Below are positions 35,348 to 44,386 of a stretch of 64,000 nucleotides of DNA, piece after piece. The DNA comes from CAYONP01 sp964405335 (GTDB lineage Bacteria; Armatimonadota; UBA10988), in NCBI GenBank assembly GCA_964405335.1, contig CAYONP010000019.1, forward strand, positions 8,259 to 72,258, read 5' to 3'. Below the pieces are notes generated by a model that worked only from the letters and a program-made list of their open reading frames with translations, did no database searches and was not told where the DNA came from. Made by a program: the position numbers and the translations under genes. Numbering within the stretch: position 1 is the stretch's first letter; each line of letters starts with the position of its first letter.

Positions 35348-37504
35348 GTGAAACCAGTCCGCGCCGTGGCACTGACCATCCTCCTCGCTGCGGCCCCGAT
35401 CGCCGCCGAGGCGCCCGCCGTCGAGACACCGCTGGCACCCGGCGTCGGCTACCTGCGACAGGTGCGGCCCGGACCGGTGGTGGTCCACATCATCAAGGCC
35501 GCGCTCGATCAGCCCGGGCTGCGAATCGACACCGCCCTGGCCGGCCGGCGGGTGCTCGAGCTCGAACCGCTGAGCGAGATCGTCGCCGCCGCGAGCGGCA
35601 CCGTCGCCGCTGCGATCGACGGCGGCTTCGCCCTCGCCGGCGACGATCCCTACCGCGGCGCGCCGGTCGGCCTGCTGATCGCCGGCGGTGAGTTGATCTG
35701 CGACCCTTGGCCGACGCCCCGCTCGGCCGTCTGCTTCGTCGCCGACGGCCCGCCGCGGATCGAGCTGGTCGGCCTGCGCGGCACCGCCGGCGGCGCCGGC
35801 GGCGCGGCGCAGCGGCTCGACGGCCTCAACCGCCGGCGGCTGCCCGGCGAACTGGTGCTCTACACCAGCCGCTTCCACAGCGCCACGCGGCAGGTCGAGG
35901 CGGGCCAGCAGGTGGTCCTCTCGGGCGTCTTCGCCGAGGGTGAGTTCCTGCGGCCGAACGCCGACTACCAGGGCACGGTCGAAGCGATGGTCGACGGCCG
36001 GGTCAACGTCGAGATTCCGTCCCACGGCGTGGTGCTGGCCGGCAGCGGACCGGCCGAAGCCTGGCTTAAAGCCCGTACCCTGGGCGAGACGGTGCGGTTC
36101 CGGTTTGAGCTGACCCCCGCCCTCGGTGAGGTGACCGCGGCGGTCGGTGCCGGCCCGCGCCTGGTCCGCGGCGGGCAGGTCAGCATCGAAGCCGAGCAGG
36201 AGCAGCTCGGGGTCATCGCCGCCACCGGCCGGCAGCCGCGGTCGGCCATTGGGTTCAACGACCGGGACCTCTACCTGGTCGCCGTCGACGGCCGCGCCGC
36301 GGGGTACAGCGCCGGCGTCGACTGCCAAGAGCTGGCGCAGGTCCTGGTCGACCTCGGCTGCAGCGAGGCGATGTCGCTCGACAGCGGCGGCGCGACGACG
36401 CTGTTTGCCCGCGACCGGATCATCAGCCGGCCAAGCGACGGACGCGAGCGTGGGTTGTCGAACGCCATCCTGATCTTCACCACCGGCCCGTTGACCACCG
36501 CGCCGCTGCCCGAGTCGCCGGTCGTCGCCTCGGGTCCCGCGCCGCCGATCGCGCCGGCCGAGCCGACCGGCGGGCGGCTGCTGGTCACCCCGCCCGAGCT
36601 CAATCTGGTCGAGGGTGCGAGTGTCGAGCTGGTCATCACCAGCGCCGATGCCGAGGGTGTTGAGCAGCCGGTGGCCATCGGCGCGGTTGAGTTCGGGGTC
36701 GAGCCGGCCGAGCTGGGCACCGTCGACGCCACCGGCCGGTTCAGCGCCACGCGCGCCGGGACCGGCACGCTGACGGCGCGCCACGCCGGCCGCACGCAGA
36801 GCGTGCCGGTGCGCATTCAGCGCCGCGGCGGTGGGCTGCTGCCCGACATTCCCGATGTGCCGCCGGTCACCCCCCCGGGCGGCACGACCGTCGAACCGAC
36901 CGGACCGACGGTGACCGAACCGCCGGACGAACCGACCGAGCCGTCCGAACCGGAGATTGAGAACCCGGCGGTCGATCCGCCGTCGGCGGGCATTCCGTGG
37001 GTCAAGCCCGAGCTGCCGGAGGGCGAGCGCCGGTTGATCGACGGCTTCGAGTCGGACCTGCACTGGCGCCGGCGCGTCTTCCCGCGCGACCTGTCGGGCA
37101 ACGTCTCGACGGTGCTCGAGCCGAAGCTGCAGGGCAGCGCGAGCGTCAAGCTGCGCTACGACTTCACCGGCACGCAGGCCACGCGGGCGGTCTATGCGCT
37201 GTTCACCGACAACGCCGGCGGGCCGGTCAGCATCGGCTGGGCGCGGGCGGTCTCGGTCTGGGTCTTCGGCGACGGGAGCCGCAACTGGCTGCGCGGCTCG
37301 TTCCTCGACGGCGAGGGTAACGAACACGTGGTCACGCTGGCACCCGAGCTTGACTGGGACCACTACTGGGCGCGCTGCAGCGTGGTCATCGGCCCGGAAG
37401 TGCCGCGGCCGATCACCTGGAAGTCGATCTACCTGGTGCAGCATCGGCCCGAGGTGCAGAACAGCGGGGCGATCTATCTCGACCAGCTTGAAGGCATCTA
37501 CTGA
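35348..37504 (+). CDS. Secreted phosphodiester glycosidase with Ig-like and CBM-like modules
   Basis: This 718-residue protein has a signal peptide (residues ~1-20). A NAGPA/DUF2233-type phosphodiester glycosidase domain covers about residues 85-380, with CQELAQVLVDLGCSEAMSLDSGG as the family core and RGLSNAILIF as its end. A Big-like Ig domain (about 415-495) and a Pro/Thr/Glu-rich linker (about 500-545) follow. The last domain (about 560-718) is a beta-sandwich resembling carbohydrate-binding modules. NAGPA enzymes uncover mannose-6-phosphate in animals; bacterial members act on sugar phosphodiesters of cell-wall polymers or exopolysaccharide. The GTG at 35348 has GGGAG 6 nt upstream and a consensus promoter. 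It overlaps the next gene by 17 nt. Confidence 0.85.
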   Translation: MKPVRAVALTILLAAAPIAAEAPAVETPLAPGVGYLRQVRPGPVVVHIIKAALDQPGLRIDTALAGRRVLELEPLSEIVAAASGTVAAAIDGGFALAGDDPYRGAPVGLLIAGGELICDPWPTPRSAVCFVADGPPRIELVGLRGTAGGAGGAAQRLDGLNRRRLPGELVLYTSRFHSATRQVEAGQQVVLSGVFAEGEFLRPNADYQGTVEAMVDGRVNVEIPSHGVVLAGSGPAEAWLKARTLGETVRFRFELTPALGEVTAAVGAGPRLVRGGQVSIEAEQEQLGVIAATGRQPRSAIGFNDRDLYLVAVDGRAAGYSAGVDCQELAQVLVDLGCSEAMSLDSGGATTLFARDRIISRPSDGRERGLSNAILIFTTGPLTTAPLPESPVVASGPAPPIAPAEPTGGRLLVTPPELNLVEGASVELVITSADAEGVEQPVAIGAVEFGVEPAELGTVDATGRFSATRAGTGTLTARHAGRTQSVPVRIQRRGGGLLPDIPDVPPVTPPGGTTVEPTGPTVTEPPDEPTEPSEPEIENPAVDPPSAGIPWVKPELPEGERRLIDGFESDLHWRRRVFPRDLSGNVSTVLEPKLQGSASVKLRYDFTGTQATRAVYALFTDNAGGPVSIGWARAVSVWVFGDGSRNWLRGSFLDGEGNEHVVTLAPELDWDHYWARCSVVIGPEVPRPITWKSIYLVQHRPEVQNSGAIYLDQLEGIY

Positions 37505-38987
37505 GCCTGCCCCCTGGCGCGGGATCCGCGTCCAGGTCGCCCTGCTCGCGGTGCTTCTGCTCGGCCTGGCACTGATCCGCTTCCGGCTCGATCTGGCCGT
37601 GCCGTTCGGCTGGACCCTGGCCCCGCCGCCGGGCGCGCCATACCCGGCCACCGCCGCGCTGCCCTCGCTGCTGCTCATCCTGGGCCTCGGCCTGCCGGTC
37701 TGGTGGCTGGCCCGCCGGCCGGGGCTCGGCGCCGGCCGAGCCTGGCTGGCGGTGGCCTTGCTCGGGCTGCTCTCGGCCGGGCTGATGCAGACCTCGGAGG
37801 CCGGGCTCGGCCGGCGCGGATGGGTGGTAAACAGCGTCGCCTCGACCTGCTCGAGCATCTCCAACGGCTACTTCGTCGCCGCGCTGGAGGTCGACGATGT
37901 CGGCTGGTTCCTCGCCGGCTATGACGAACTGCAGCGCCGCGACACCGGCAAACTGAGCACCCATCCGCCCGGCGCGGTGATGGTCTACTGGCTGGCGCTG
38001 CGGGCCTACCGACTGCCCGGCGCGCAGGCCGTCTCGACCTGGCTGATCCGCAAGTGCGCCGGCGGCACCGCCGACGTGCGGCTCGAGATTGCCGCCTATC
38101 CCAACGTGCCGCCGAGCCTGACCACGCAGGACATGCCCGCGGCGCTCTGGTCGGCGCTGTTCATCTCGCTGCTCGCCGCCACCGCCGTGGTGCCGACCTA
38201 CCTGCTCGGCGCCGCCGACGGCGACCGGCGCGCCGGGGTGCTGGCCGCGGCGCTGCTGGCGCTGATGCCGAACGTCGTCCTCTACCGCCTCTCGCTCGAC
38301 GGGCTGCTCATGGCGCTCGGCGCCTGGTCGTTGGTCGGCCTCGTCTGGGCCGCGCGCGACGCGCGTCGCGGCTGGCTCTGGGCGCTCGCCGCCGGCGTGG
38401 CGCTCGGCCTGGCCGGCTTCGTCTCGCTCGGCGCCGCGCCGATGGCCGGGCTCGGGTTGGCCTACCTGCTCCTCACGCTCCGCTCGGGCGAACTGAGCCC
38501 GGCCCGCGCCGCCGGCTTGCTGCTCTGTCTGGCCGCCGGCGCGCTGCTCGCCCTCGGCGCGGCGGCGCTGGGCGGGCTGGCCGTCTGGACGGTCTTCCAG
38601 CAGGCGCTCGAGCTGCACCGTCACGGCGGCGGTGGGATCGGCTACCGCGAGTATCTGCCCTGGCTGCTGTTCAATCTGGTCGACTATGCGGCGTTCGTCG
38701 GGCTGCCGGTCTGCCTGATCGCCGGTGAGGGGATCGTCCGCGGCGGGTTCGCGTCGACCGCCGGCCGGCTCGGCTGGGCGCTGGCCGCGGTGCTGCTGCT
38801 GCTCGACCTGAGCGGCACGGTGCGGGCCGAGACCGAGCGGCTGTGGCTGTTCATGAACCCGCTGCTGGCGGCATCAGCCGCGGCGGCCGCGGTGGAGCGG
38901 GCAGACCGGCTCTGGCCGCTAGCAGCGCAGCCGCTTCAGGTGCTGCTGCTGATCCTGGCCCTGCCGCCCCTGGTTCGCCCCTACTGA
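37488..38987 (+). CDS. GT-C-type membrane glycosyltransferase-like protein
   Basis: This protein of about 499 residues has 10 or more hydrophobic helices. After the first helices come a loop with LEVDDVGWFLAGYDEL and then STHPPGAVMVYWLALRAY. This order of an acidic loop followed by a THPPG-type motif is typical of GT39/ArnT-like polyprenyl-phosphate-sugar transferases, though the exact family was not settled. It could glycosylate an exopolysaccharide or a secreted protein. The start is uncertain: TTG at 37488 keeps the largest plausible protein, and GTG at 37551 is an alternative. It follows the phosphodiester glycosidase gene and converges on the degenerate kinase gene with a 137 nt overlap. 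Confidence 0.7.
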   Translation: MKASTEPAPWRGIRVQVALLAVLLLGLALIRFRLDLAVPFGWTLAPPPGAPYPATAALPSLLLILGLGLPVWWLARRPGLGAGRAWLAVALLGLLSAGLMQTSEAGLGRRGWVVNSVASTCSSISNGYFVAALEVDDVGWFLAGYDELQRRDTGKLSTHPPGAVMVYWLALRAYRLPGAQAVSTWLIRKCAGGTADVRLEIAAYPNVPPSLTTQDMPAALWSALFISLLAATAVVPTYLLGAADGDRRAGVLAAALLALMPNVVLYRLSLDGLLMALGAWSLVGLVWAARDARRGWLWALAAGVALGLAGFVSLGAAPMAGLGLAYLLLTLRSGELSPARAAGLLLCLAAGALLALGAAALGGLAVWTVFQQALELHRHGGGGIGYREYLPWLLFNLVDYAAFVGLPVCLIAGEGIVRGGFASTAGRLGWALAAVLLLLDLSGTVRAETERLWLFMNPLLAASAAAAAVERADRLWPLAAQPLQVLLLILALPPLVRPY

Positions 38988-40065
38988 CCTGACTCGACGG
39001 CGGCGCGCCGCGCGGCGGTTCGGCCGGCAGCAGGAAGGTCAGGCGGTCCTCGGCGGTCTCGATCCGCCCGCCGTGGAACTCGGCGACCATGCGGGCGAGG
39101 GTGAACTGCAGCGCCGTGGCCACCGGTTCGAGCGTCGCGTCGACGGTGCGCAGGCGCGCATTGGCGCCGACCTGAACCGCGGCGCCGCCCGCCGGCCGCG
39201 CCATGCCGACCATCGACAGGCTCGCCGCCACGCCGGCCCGCGCGGCGACGTGGACGACCAGCGAGGCCAGCCCGTGCGCCAGCAGCCGCGCATCGGCCAC
39301 CAGTTCGAGCCCGGCGTCGCAGCTTGCGGTCAGCGCCGGCTCGGCGCCCGACTCGGCGGTGATCTGCGCCACCACCTGGTCGAGCACGGCGCCGAGGTCG
39401 CAGGCGGCTGGGCGCAGCTCCCACTCGCCCGCCTCGATGGCGCGGACGGCCTGCAGCGTGCGCACCGCCGACTCGGCCGCGCGCACCTCGCCGCGGGCGA
39501 CCCGCACGTAGCGTCGCTGCTCGAAGCTGAGGCCGGCACTATCGACGTCGAGCACCGACAGCGCGCGGTCGGCCGTGTCGAGCATGGTGTCGCAGTCGTT
39601 GAGCGTCAGGCTGACCATCGAGTCGCGCCGGGCGGCGACATCGCGCAGGCTGTCCAGCCGCTGCTCGACCGCGGCGAAGCGCCGTCGCCAGGCCAGCGCC
39701 GAGGCGAGCCGGGCGACGAGCAGCGGCCGCGTGCCACCAGGGCCGAGCACCGCCAGCGCGCCGGCGGCCAGGGCCTCGGCGTGCAGTCGGTCGTCGGCCC
39801 GCGGCGCAATCAGCAGCACCGGCACGCCGGCGGTGGCCGGCTCGGCGGTCAGTCGGCGGCAGACCTCGAGCCCGCTCATGCCGGGCAGCTCGCCGCCGAG
39901 CAGGACCAGCTCGGGCCGCAGCGCGGCAACGCGGTCGAGCACCGCCTCGGCGTGGTCGGCCACCTCGACGGCGCAGCCGAGCTCGGCCAGCGCGCCACGC
40001 AGCCAGGGCAGCTCGCCGACTGCCCGGTCGGCGCAGAGCACTCGACCAATCCGCTCGCCGGCCAT
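38851..40065 (-). CDS. Degenerate receiver / histidine-kinase-like protein
   Basis: This 404-residue protein has the layout of a receiver domain (about residues 5-120) joined to a kinase-like core (about 135-355). The receiver keeps the fold pattern (PELVLLGGELPGMSG, VPVLLIAPRAD), but the phospho-acceptor Asp position is Gly, the acidic pair is reduced and the conserved Lys is absent. The DHp-like helix (MVSLTLNDCDTML) has Asn where the phospho-His is expected. The ATP-binding N-box (LLAHGLASLVVHVAA) lacks its Asn. It therefore looks like a pseudo-two-component scaffold. The last ~45 residues are antisense to the GT-C gene. The ATG overlaps the upstream TldE-like stop by 1 nt. Confidence 0.75.
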   Translation of the reverse strand: MAGERIGRVLCADRAVGELPWLRGALAELGCAVEVADHAEAVLDRVAALRPELVLLGGELPGMSGLEVCRRLTAEPATAGVPVLLIAPRADDRLHAEALAAGALAVLGPGGTRPLLVARLASALAWRRRFAAVEQRLDSLRDVAARRDSMVSLTLNDCDTMLDTADRALSVLDVDSAGLSFEQRRYVRVARGEVRAAESAVRTLQAVRAIEAGEWELRPAACDLGAVLDQVVAQITAESGAEPALTASCDAGLELVADARLLAHGLASLVVHVAARAGVAASLSMVGMARPAGGAAVQVGANARLRTVDATLEPVATALQFTLARMVAEFHGGRIETAEDRLTFLLPAEPPRGAPPSSQVSRGEPGAAGPGSAAAPEAAALLAARAGLPAPPRPPRLMPPAAGS

Positions 40066-41381
40066 CAGAACGAGGTGGCGCTGCTGAAGGTCAGGCCGCT
40101 CGACGCCAGCGCCGGGGCGACGCAGCCGTGGCAGCGCTGAGCGGTGCCGAGAGCGATGATGCCGCGCAGCAGGTCGGGCAGCGACTGGGCGATGCGGGCG
40201 TTGGTCAGCGGCTCGGCCAGCTTGCCGTCGCGGATGCGGAAGGTGCCGTCGCGGGTCATGCCGGTAATGCTGCAATCGCTCTCGTTGAGCCAGTTGGTGT
40301 AGTGCAACCGCGAGACGTAGATGCCGTCGCCGCAGGCGGCGAGCAGCTCGTCGTCGCTCGCCTCGCCGCCGGCCATGACCAGCGAGCTGGGCCAGGCGCC
40401 GTTGAGCAGCCGGCCGCCGCCGGCCCAGCCGGTCGCCTCGGCGCCCATCTCAGCGGCGGTGCGGCGATCGTGCATCAGCCGCGCGGCGACGCCCTGCCGG
40501 ACGAATTCGACACAGCGCAGCGCCCAGCCATCGCCGTCGAACGGCTGATCCTGCAGGTCGGGATGCGCGGGGTTCTGGGTGATTGAGACCAGCGGGCCGA
40601 ACAGCTCGTCGCCCTCGGCGGCAAGGAAACTCCGCCCGTCGCGGACCGACCGCGCGTTGAAGCCCCGGGCGATGAAGCCCAGCAGGGTTGCCACGGCAGA
40701 GGCCGAGAGCACGACGCGGTAGCTGCCCGGCTCCAGCGGCCGCGGGTCGCGGGCGCGCAGCGCCGTCTGGCACGCCTCCTCGCCCAGCCGCGCTGGGTCG
40801 AGCGCCGCGCCCGAGCGCGACCAGCCGCTGCGCCAACCACTGCCGCCGTCCGACTCGACGGTCAGGCTCAGATCGACCTCGGTGGCGCGATAGGCGCCGC
40901 GCATGCCGCCGCTGGTGGCCATCGCCACGAGTCGCTCGCCGACGCCGACCACACCCGCCGCACGGGCGCCCTCGCGGCGCGCCGCGGCGCACATCGCCTC
41001 GGCGGCCTCGGCGCGTCGGTCGGCGTCGTAGGCGGCCGGCGTGCTGTCGGCGTGATGGGCGGAGACCGCCAGCAGCGTTTGCTCGCCGACCGAGGGCAGG
41101 ATCTCGCCCGCCGGCGGCAGCATCATGGCTTGCTGGCGGGCCTGCTCGCAGAGCCGGTCGAGGTCGGCGGGCGCGTAGCCGTCGGTGCTGCCCTCGCCAT
41201 AGCGGCCGTCGAGCCGGAGCCGCAGGCGCAGCGAGGCGCGCTCGTTGATGCCGTGCTGGATCGGCTGGCTCTCGCCGATGCGCAGCAGCGCGTGGGTACC
41301 GCACGAGAGCACCACGTCGGCGTCGCCGCCAGCGCGGTCCAGCACCTGCTCGCACAGCTCCACGGCGTGATCAGTCGTCAT
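40065..41381 (-). CDS. TldD/PmbA-family protein (TldE-like)
   Basis: This 438-residue protein belongs to the TldD/TldE (PmbA) family, whose pairs form a metalloprotease that trims peptides such as microcin precursors. The C-terminal block (GIYVSRLHYTNWLNESDCS, followed by TGMTRDGTFRIRDGKLAEPL) is diagnostic. No HExxxH motif of the catalytic TldD subunit is visible, so it is probably the non-catalytic TldE-type partner. A TldD partner is not in the window. It overlaps the MazG-like gene by 11 nt and the degenerate kinase gene by 1 nt. Confidence 0.85.
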   Translation of the reverse strand: MTTDHAVELCEQVLDRAGGDADVVLSCGTHALLRIGESQPIQHGINERASLRLRLRLDGRYGEGSTDGYAPADLDRLCEQARQQAMMLPPAGEILPSVGEQTLLAVSAHHADSTPAAYDADRRAEAAEAMCAAARREGARAAGVVGVGERLVAMATSGGMRGAYRATEVDLSLTVESDGGSGWRSGWSRSGAALDPARLGEEACQTALRARDPRPLEPGSYRVVLSASAVATLLGFIARGFNARSVRDGRSFLAAEGDELFGPLVSITQNPAHPDLQDQPFDGDGWALRCVEFVRQGVAARLMHDRRTAAEMGAEATGWAGGGRLLNGAWPSSLVMAGGEASDDELLAACGDGIYVSRLHYTNWLNESDCSITGMTRDGTFRIRDGKLAEPLTNARIAQSLPDLLRGIIALGTAQRCHGCVAPALASSGLTFSSATSF

Positions 41382-41685
41382 TATCGTGTCCCGGCCAGGT
41401 CCGCGTCGCGTTGTGGGCCAGCTTGTCGAGCGTCGCCCGGGTCAGGTCGATGCCCGACAGGTCGGCCAACTGCAGCAGGTAGAGCAGCACATCGGCCAGC
41501 TCGCCGGCCAGCGCGTCGCGGTCGGGTGTATCGTTCCACTGAAACTGCTCCAACACCTCCGCCGCCTCGATGGCCAGCGACACGGCCAGGTTGCGCGGCA
41601 ACTGCGGCCGCGCCGAGTCCGCGGCATACCAGCCCTGGTCGGCGACGAAGGCGTGCATCCGCTCAGTCAGCTCGGCGATGGTCAT
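41371..41685 (-). CDS. MazG-like nucleotide pyrophosphohydrolase
   Basis: This 104-residue protein fits the short MazG/RS21-C6 (dCTPase-like) family. The metal-binding helices carry LAIEAAEVLEQFQW and ELADVLLYLLQLAD, the ExxE and ExxD pairs typical of the fold. Such enzymes hydrolyse (d)NTPs to monophosphates and clean the nucleotide pool. The ATG at 41685 overlaps the TGA of the DUF4091-like gene by 4 nt; the longer frame is not needed. The substrate is not determined. Confidence 0.88.
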   Translation of the reverse strand: MTIAELTERMHAFVADQGWYAADSARPQLPRNLAVSLAIEAAEVLEQFQWNDTPDRDALAGELADVLLYLLQLADLSGIDLTRATLDKLAHNATRTWPGHDNDD

Positions 41686-44306
41686 TGCCCATCCAGCGCC
41701 GCGGCCACCGCCCAGCGCAGGTCCTCGAGCCGCGCCGGATCCAGGTTGGCGAACTCGAGCTGACCGGCATCGTCGGCGAACCGCTGCACCGCCGTGGCGT
41801 CGAGATCGAGCAGCTCCGCGGTGGCGAGCGCGATCTGCCCGCGGCTCCAACCGGTCTTCGCCGCCAGCAGGGCCAGCCGCTCGCACTCCTGCTGCCCGAC
41901 CTGCAGGGCGAGCAGTCGCAGGCTCGGCAGCGGGCCGTCGAGGCCGAACCGCCTTCCGGGCATCATCAGCCCCGTCTGGTCGGGCTCGTCGAAACTCCGC
42001 TCGGTGCCGATGCTGTTCCACGGCACCACGCCGTCGGCACCGCTGAGCCAGGCCTTGAGGCACCAGGCGACGCTCTCCAGGTTGGGCCGGCCGACCTCGT
42101 TCGCGGCGCCATAGGTCCAGACCGTCGCGCCCTCGGCCGCCGCCCAGCGGCTCATCCGTGCCTGGTACTGGTAATACGCATTGCCGACCACGTACAAGTC
42201 GGTCACGCCGTCGAGCCAGTCGCGCTGCCACTGCGGCCGGCTGATGTCCATCCGGGTGACTAGGTTCGGCACCCCGGCCGGCTCGACCGCCCGGCTCACC
42301 AGTCCGGCGAAGTAGCGCAGCGCGAGCCAGTCGTCGCGGTGCATCGGTTCGTCGAGCAGCCACCACGAGGTACCGCGCCCGCCTTGGGCCGGGTCCTTGT
42401 AGTAGTACTTGTTGTTCCAGTAGGCCTGGAACCGCGTGCGGGTCCAGCCGCGCTCGGCGATGTGCTCGGCGATGCGGCGGGCGACGGCCTGGTAACGCGC
42501 CACATACGCGGGACCGAACGCCTGCTCAATCGGCGGCGCGAGCAGGGCGTGCTCGGTCAGCATCTCCTGGTAGCCGGTCGCGGTCGGCCGGAAAGCGTAG
42601 GCCTCCATCGACGACGGCCAACCCTCGCAGAAGGGCAGATAGACATGGTCGACCGGCACGCCGGCGCGGGGCAGGTCGGCAAACGCCGAGCCGTCGAGCA
42701 GGGCGCCCCAGCGGCGGTCGTAATCGGCAAAGTCGCAGGTCGTTTCGGCGCCCTCGCCGGCCAGGGCCGGCCCGGCGGCCCATTCGAGCGCGCTGCGGTG
42801 GCTGTACTGCAGCGGCGCCCAGGTCAGCCGATGGCGGTGAGCCAGGCGGTGGTAAGCCTGTTCGAGCGCGATGACCGCGTCGCTCGTGCCGTCCTCCAGC
42901 CCGTATTGCCCATGCACCCGGCCGTAGCTGTTGAGCGAGACGTCGAAGGTCAGCTCGTCGGGCAGCCGGTGGTTCCAGACGGTCAGCCGCACCGGCACCT
43001 CGCGCCCGCCGTACTGCCAGGCGGCGGAGTACTCGCCGGGCTCGGCGTCGACGGGAATCGACAGCTCGACGACCATTGGCCACCACGACTGACCCGGCAG
43101 GTCGCGCCATTCGTCCGGCCGCGGTCGATCCGACGGGACGAGGATCTCGGCCGTCGGTCCGGGGGCGTTGACGTACCAGACGGCGTAACCACGCGGCTCG
43201 ATGCCGCCGATCGCTGGCAACTCGGCCGGCGGCGGCGGGAACTCGGACCGGACGACGAGCTGCACAAAGACGGCCTCGCCCCGCGCGCCGGCCAGGCGCA
43301 CCGCGTCGGCCGGCTGGGCGCCGTCGCCGGTCAGCGGGTCGACGTTGGTGGTCACCGGCGCCACCCAGAGCGGACCCGCCGGCGTGGCTGGCCGCGGCGG
43401 CGCCACCAGGGCCGGCGGCATGGTGGCGGCGGCGATGCGGATCGTCTCGGTCACCGTTTGACCGCCAACCGTCACGGCGACCTGGTGCTCGCCCGCGGGC
43501 AAATCGTCGAACTCGAGGATGGCGTTGCGCACCGGCCCGGGCACCCGACGGCGCGGCAGCGGCATGCCGTCGACGGCGATCGAGCGGCTCAGCCGCGGCA
43601 GGTCGGCTTCGGCGGCGTCGACGATCAGCGCGAGACGGCTCGGCGGGTCGAGGCGCAGGAGCGTCAGCCCGGCGGTCGGCGGCTCGGCCGGCGCCGCCTC
43701 GACCAAGAGGTATGGCTCGGCGCCGTTCTGCTCGCGGGTGTAGACGTCGTTGTTGGACCGAGTCTGGCCCGTTTCGTCGGTGATCACCAGGCCGTCGGAC
43801 ATGCCGCAGGCCATCTGCTCAATCAGCGCCGGCGCCACGGGCGCGCTGAGCCAGCCGTCGCCCTCGTCACGGACCTCGCCATCGCTGACGATGGTCCCGC
43901 TCTCGGTCCAGGCGACGTCGGTGAAATCACCGCCTGGCCGGCCCCACGGCGCGGTGCCGTTGGCGGCAAAGCGGCTCATCGTCGGCTGCGCCTCGCCGGT
44001 GCCGGCGCCCTCGTCCCACTCGGCCGCGACGGTCGAAAAGCCGAGCGTGCGGAACTGGTGCTGGACGGGCTTGAGGTAGAACCGCGCGCTGATCACCCGC
44101 TGGCCGGCGAGTGGGGCGACGTCGAAGCGGGCGAGCATCATCATCTCGATGCCCTTGATCCGCACCACCGGCCGCGCGCCCCAGTTGAACTCGGTCTCGC
44201 TCGGATGCGACGACAGACCGGTGTCGGCAGTCACCGGCAGGCGCAACTCGACCGCCTGCGCGCAGCCGCCGAGAGCGAGGGTCGTCAGCCACAAGAGCCT
44301 GGTCAC
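41682..44306 (-). CDS. Lipoprotein glycoside-hydrolase-like protein (DUF4091-like)
   Basis: This 874-residue protein begins with a short signal peptide ending in a LGGC lipobox (Cys near residue 13). A DNRLRE/CBM96-like beta-sandwich follows (about residues 20-190, with FNWGARPVVRIKG and ARFYLKPV). The middle and C-terminal parts form a glycosidase-like TIM barrel. Supporting segments are the WWLLDEP stretch near residue 650, WTYGAANEVGRPN near 735 and DGVVPWNSIG near 765, all typical of DUF4091 proteins. The substrate is unknown. The GTG at 44306 was chosen at the start of the signal peptide. A possible -10 box (TACACT) lies just upstream. It heads a tightly overlapping four-gene run to 38851. 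Confidence 0.75.
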   Translation of the reverse strand: MTRLLWLTTLALGGCAQAVELRLPVTADTGLSSHPSETEFNWGARPVVRIKGIEMMMLARFDVAPLAGQRVISARFYLKPVQHQFRTLGFSTVAAEWDEGAGTGEAQPTMSRFAANGTAPWGRPGGDFTDVAWTESGTIVSDGEVRDEGDGWLSAPVAPALIEQMACGMSDGLVITDETGQTRSNNDVYTREQNGAEPYLLVEAAPAEPPTAGLTLLRLDPPSRLALIVDAAEADLPRLSRSIAVDGMPLPRRRVPGPVRNAILEFDDLPAGEHQVAVTVGGQTVTETIRIAAATMPPALVAPPRPATPAGPLWVAPVTTNVDPLTGDGAQPADAVRLAGARGEAVFVQLVVRSEFPPPPAELPAIGGIEPRGYAVWYVNAPGPTAEILVPSDRPRPDEWRDLPGQSWWPMVVELSIPVDAEPGEYSAAWQYGGREVPVRLTVWNHRLPDELTFDVSLNSYGRVHGQYGLEDGTSDAVIALEQAYHRLAHRHRLTWAPLQYSHRSALEWAAGPALAGEGAETTCDFADYDRRWGALLDGSAFADLPRAGVPVDHVYLPFCEGWPSSMEAYAFRPTATGYQEMLTEHALLAPPIEQAFGPAYVARYQAVARRIAEHIAERGWTRTRFQAYWNNKYYYKDPAQGGRGTSWWLLDEPMHRDDWLALRYFAGLVSRAVEPAGVPNLVTRMDISRPQWQRDWLDGVTDLYVVGNAYYQYQARMSRWAAAEGATVWTYGAANEVGRPNLESVAWCLKAWLSGADGVVPWNSIGTERSFDEPDQTGLMMPGRRFGLDGPLPSLRLLALQVGQQECERLALLAAKTGWSRGQIALATAELLDLDATAVQRFADDAGQLEFANLDPARLEDLRWAVAAALDGQ

Positions 44307-44386
44307 GCGGGCAGTGTAGCAGATCGCCGGAGGCATCGCCACGGCGGGGACGAATGAACCGGCCGGCCGGCCGGTCGGAGTGACGC

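Noticed and set aside
35159..37864. 901-codon minus-strand open frame opposite the phosphodiester glycosidase
   Set aside because: Antisense shadow; it would also cross the rimP promoter region, and the plus-strand gene has signal peptide, promoter and domains.
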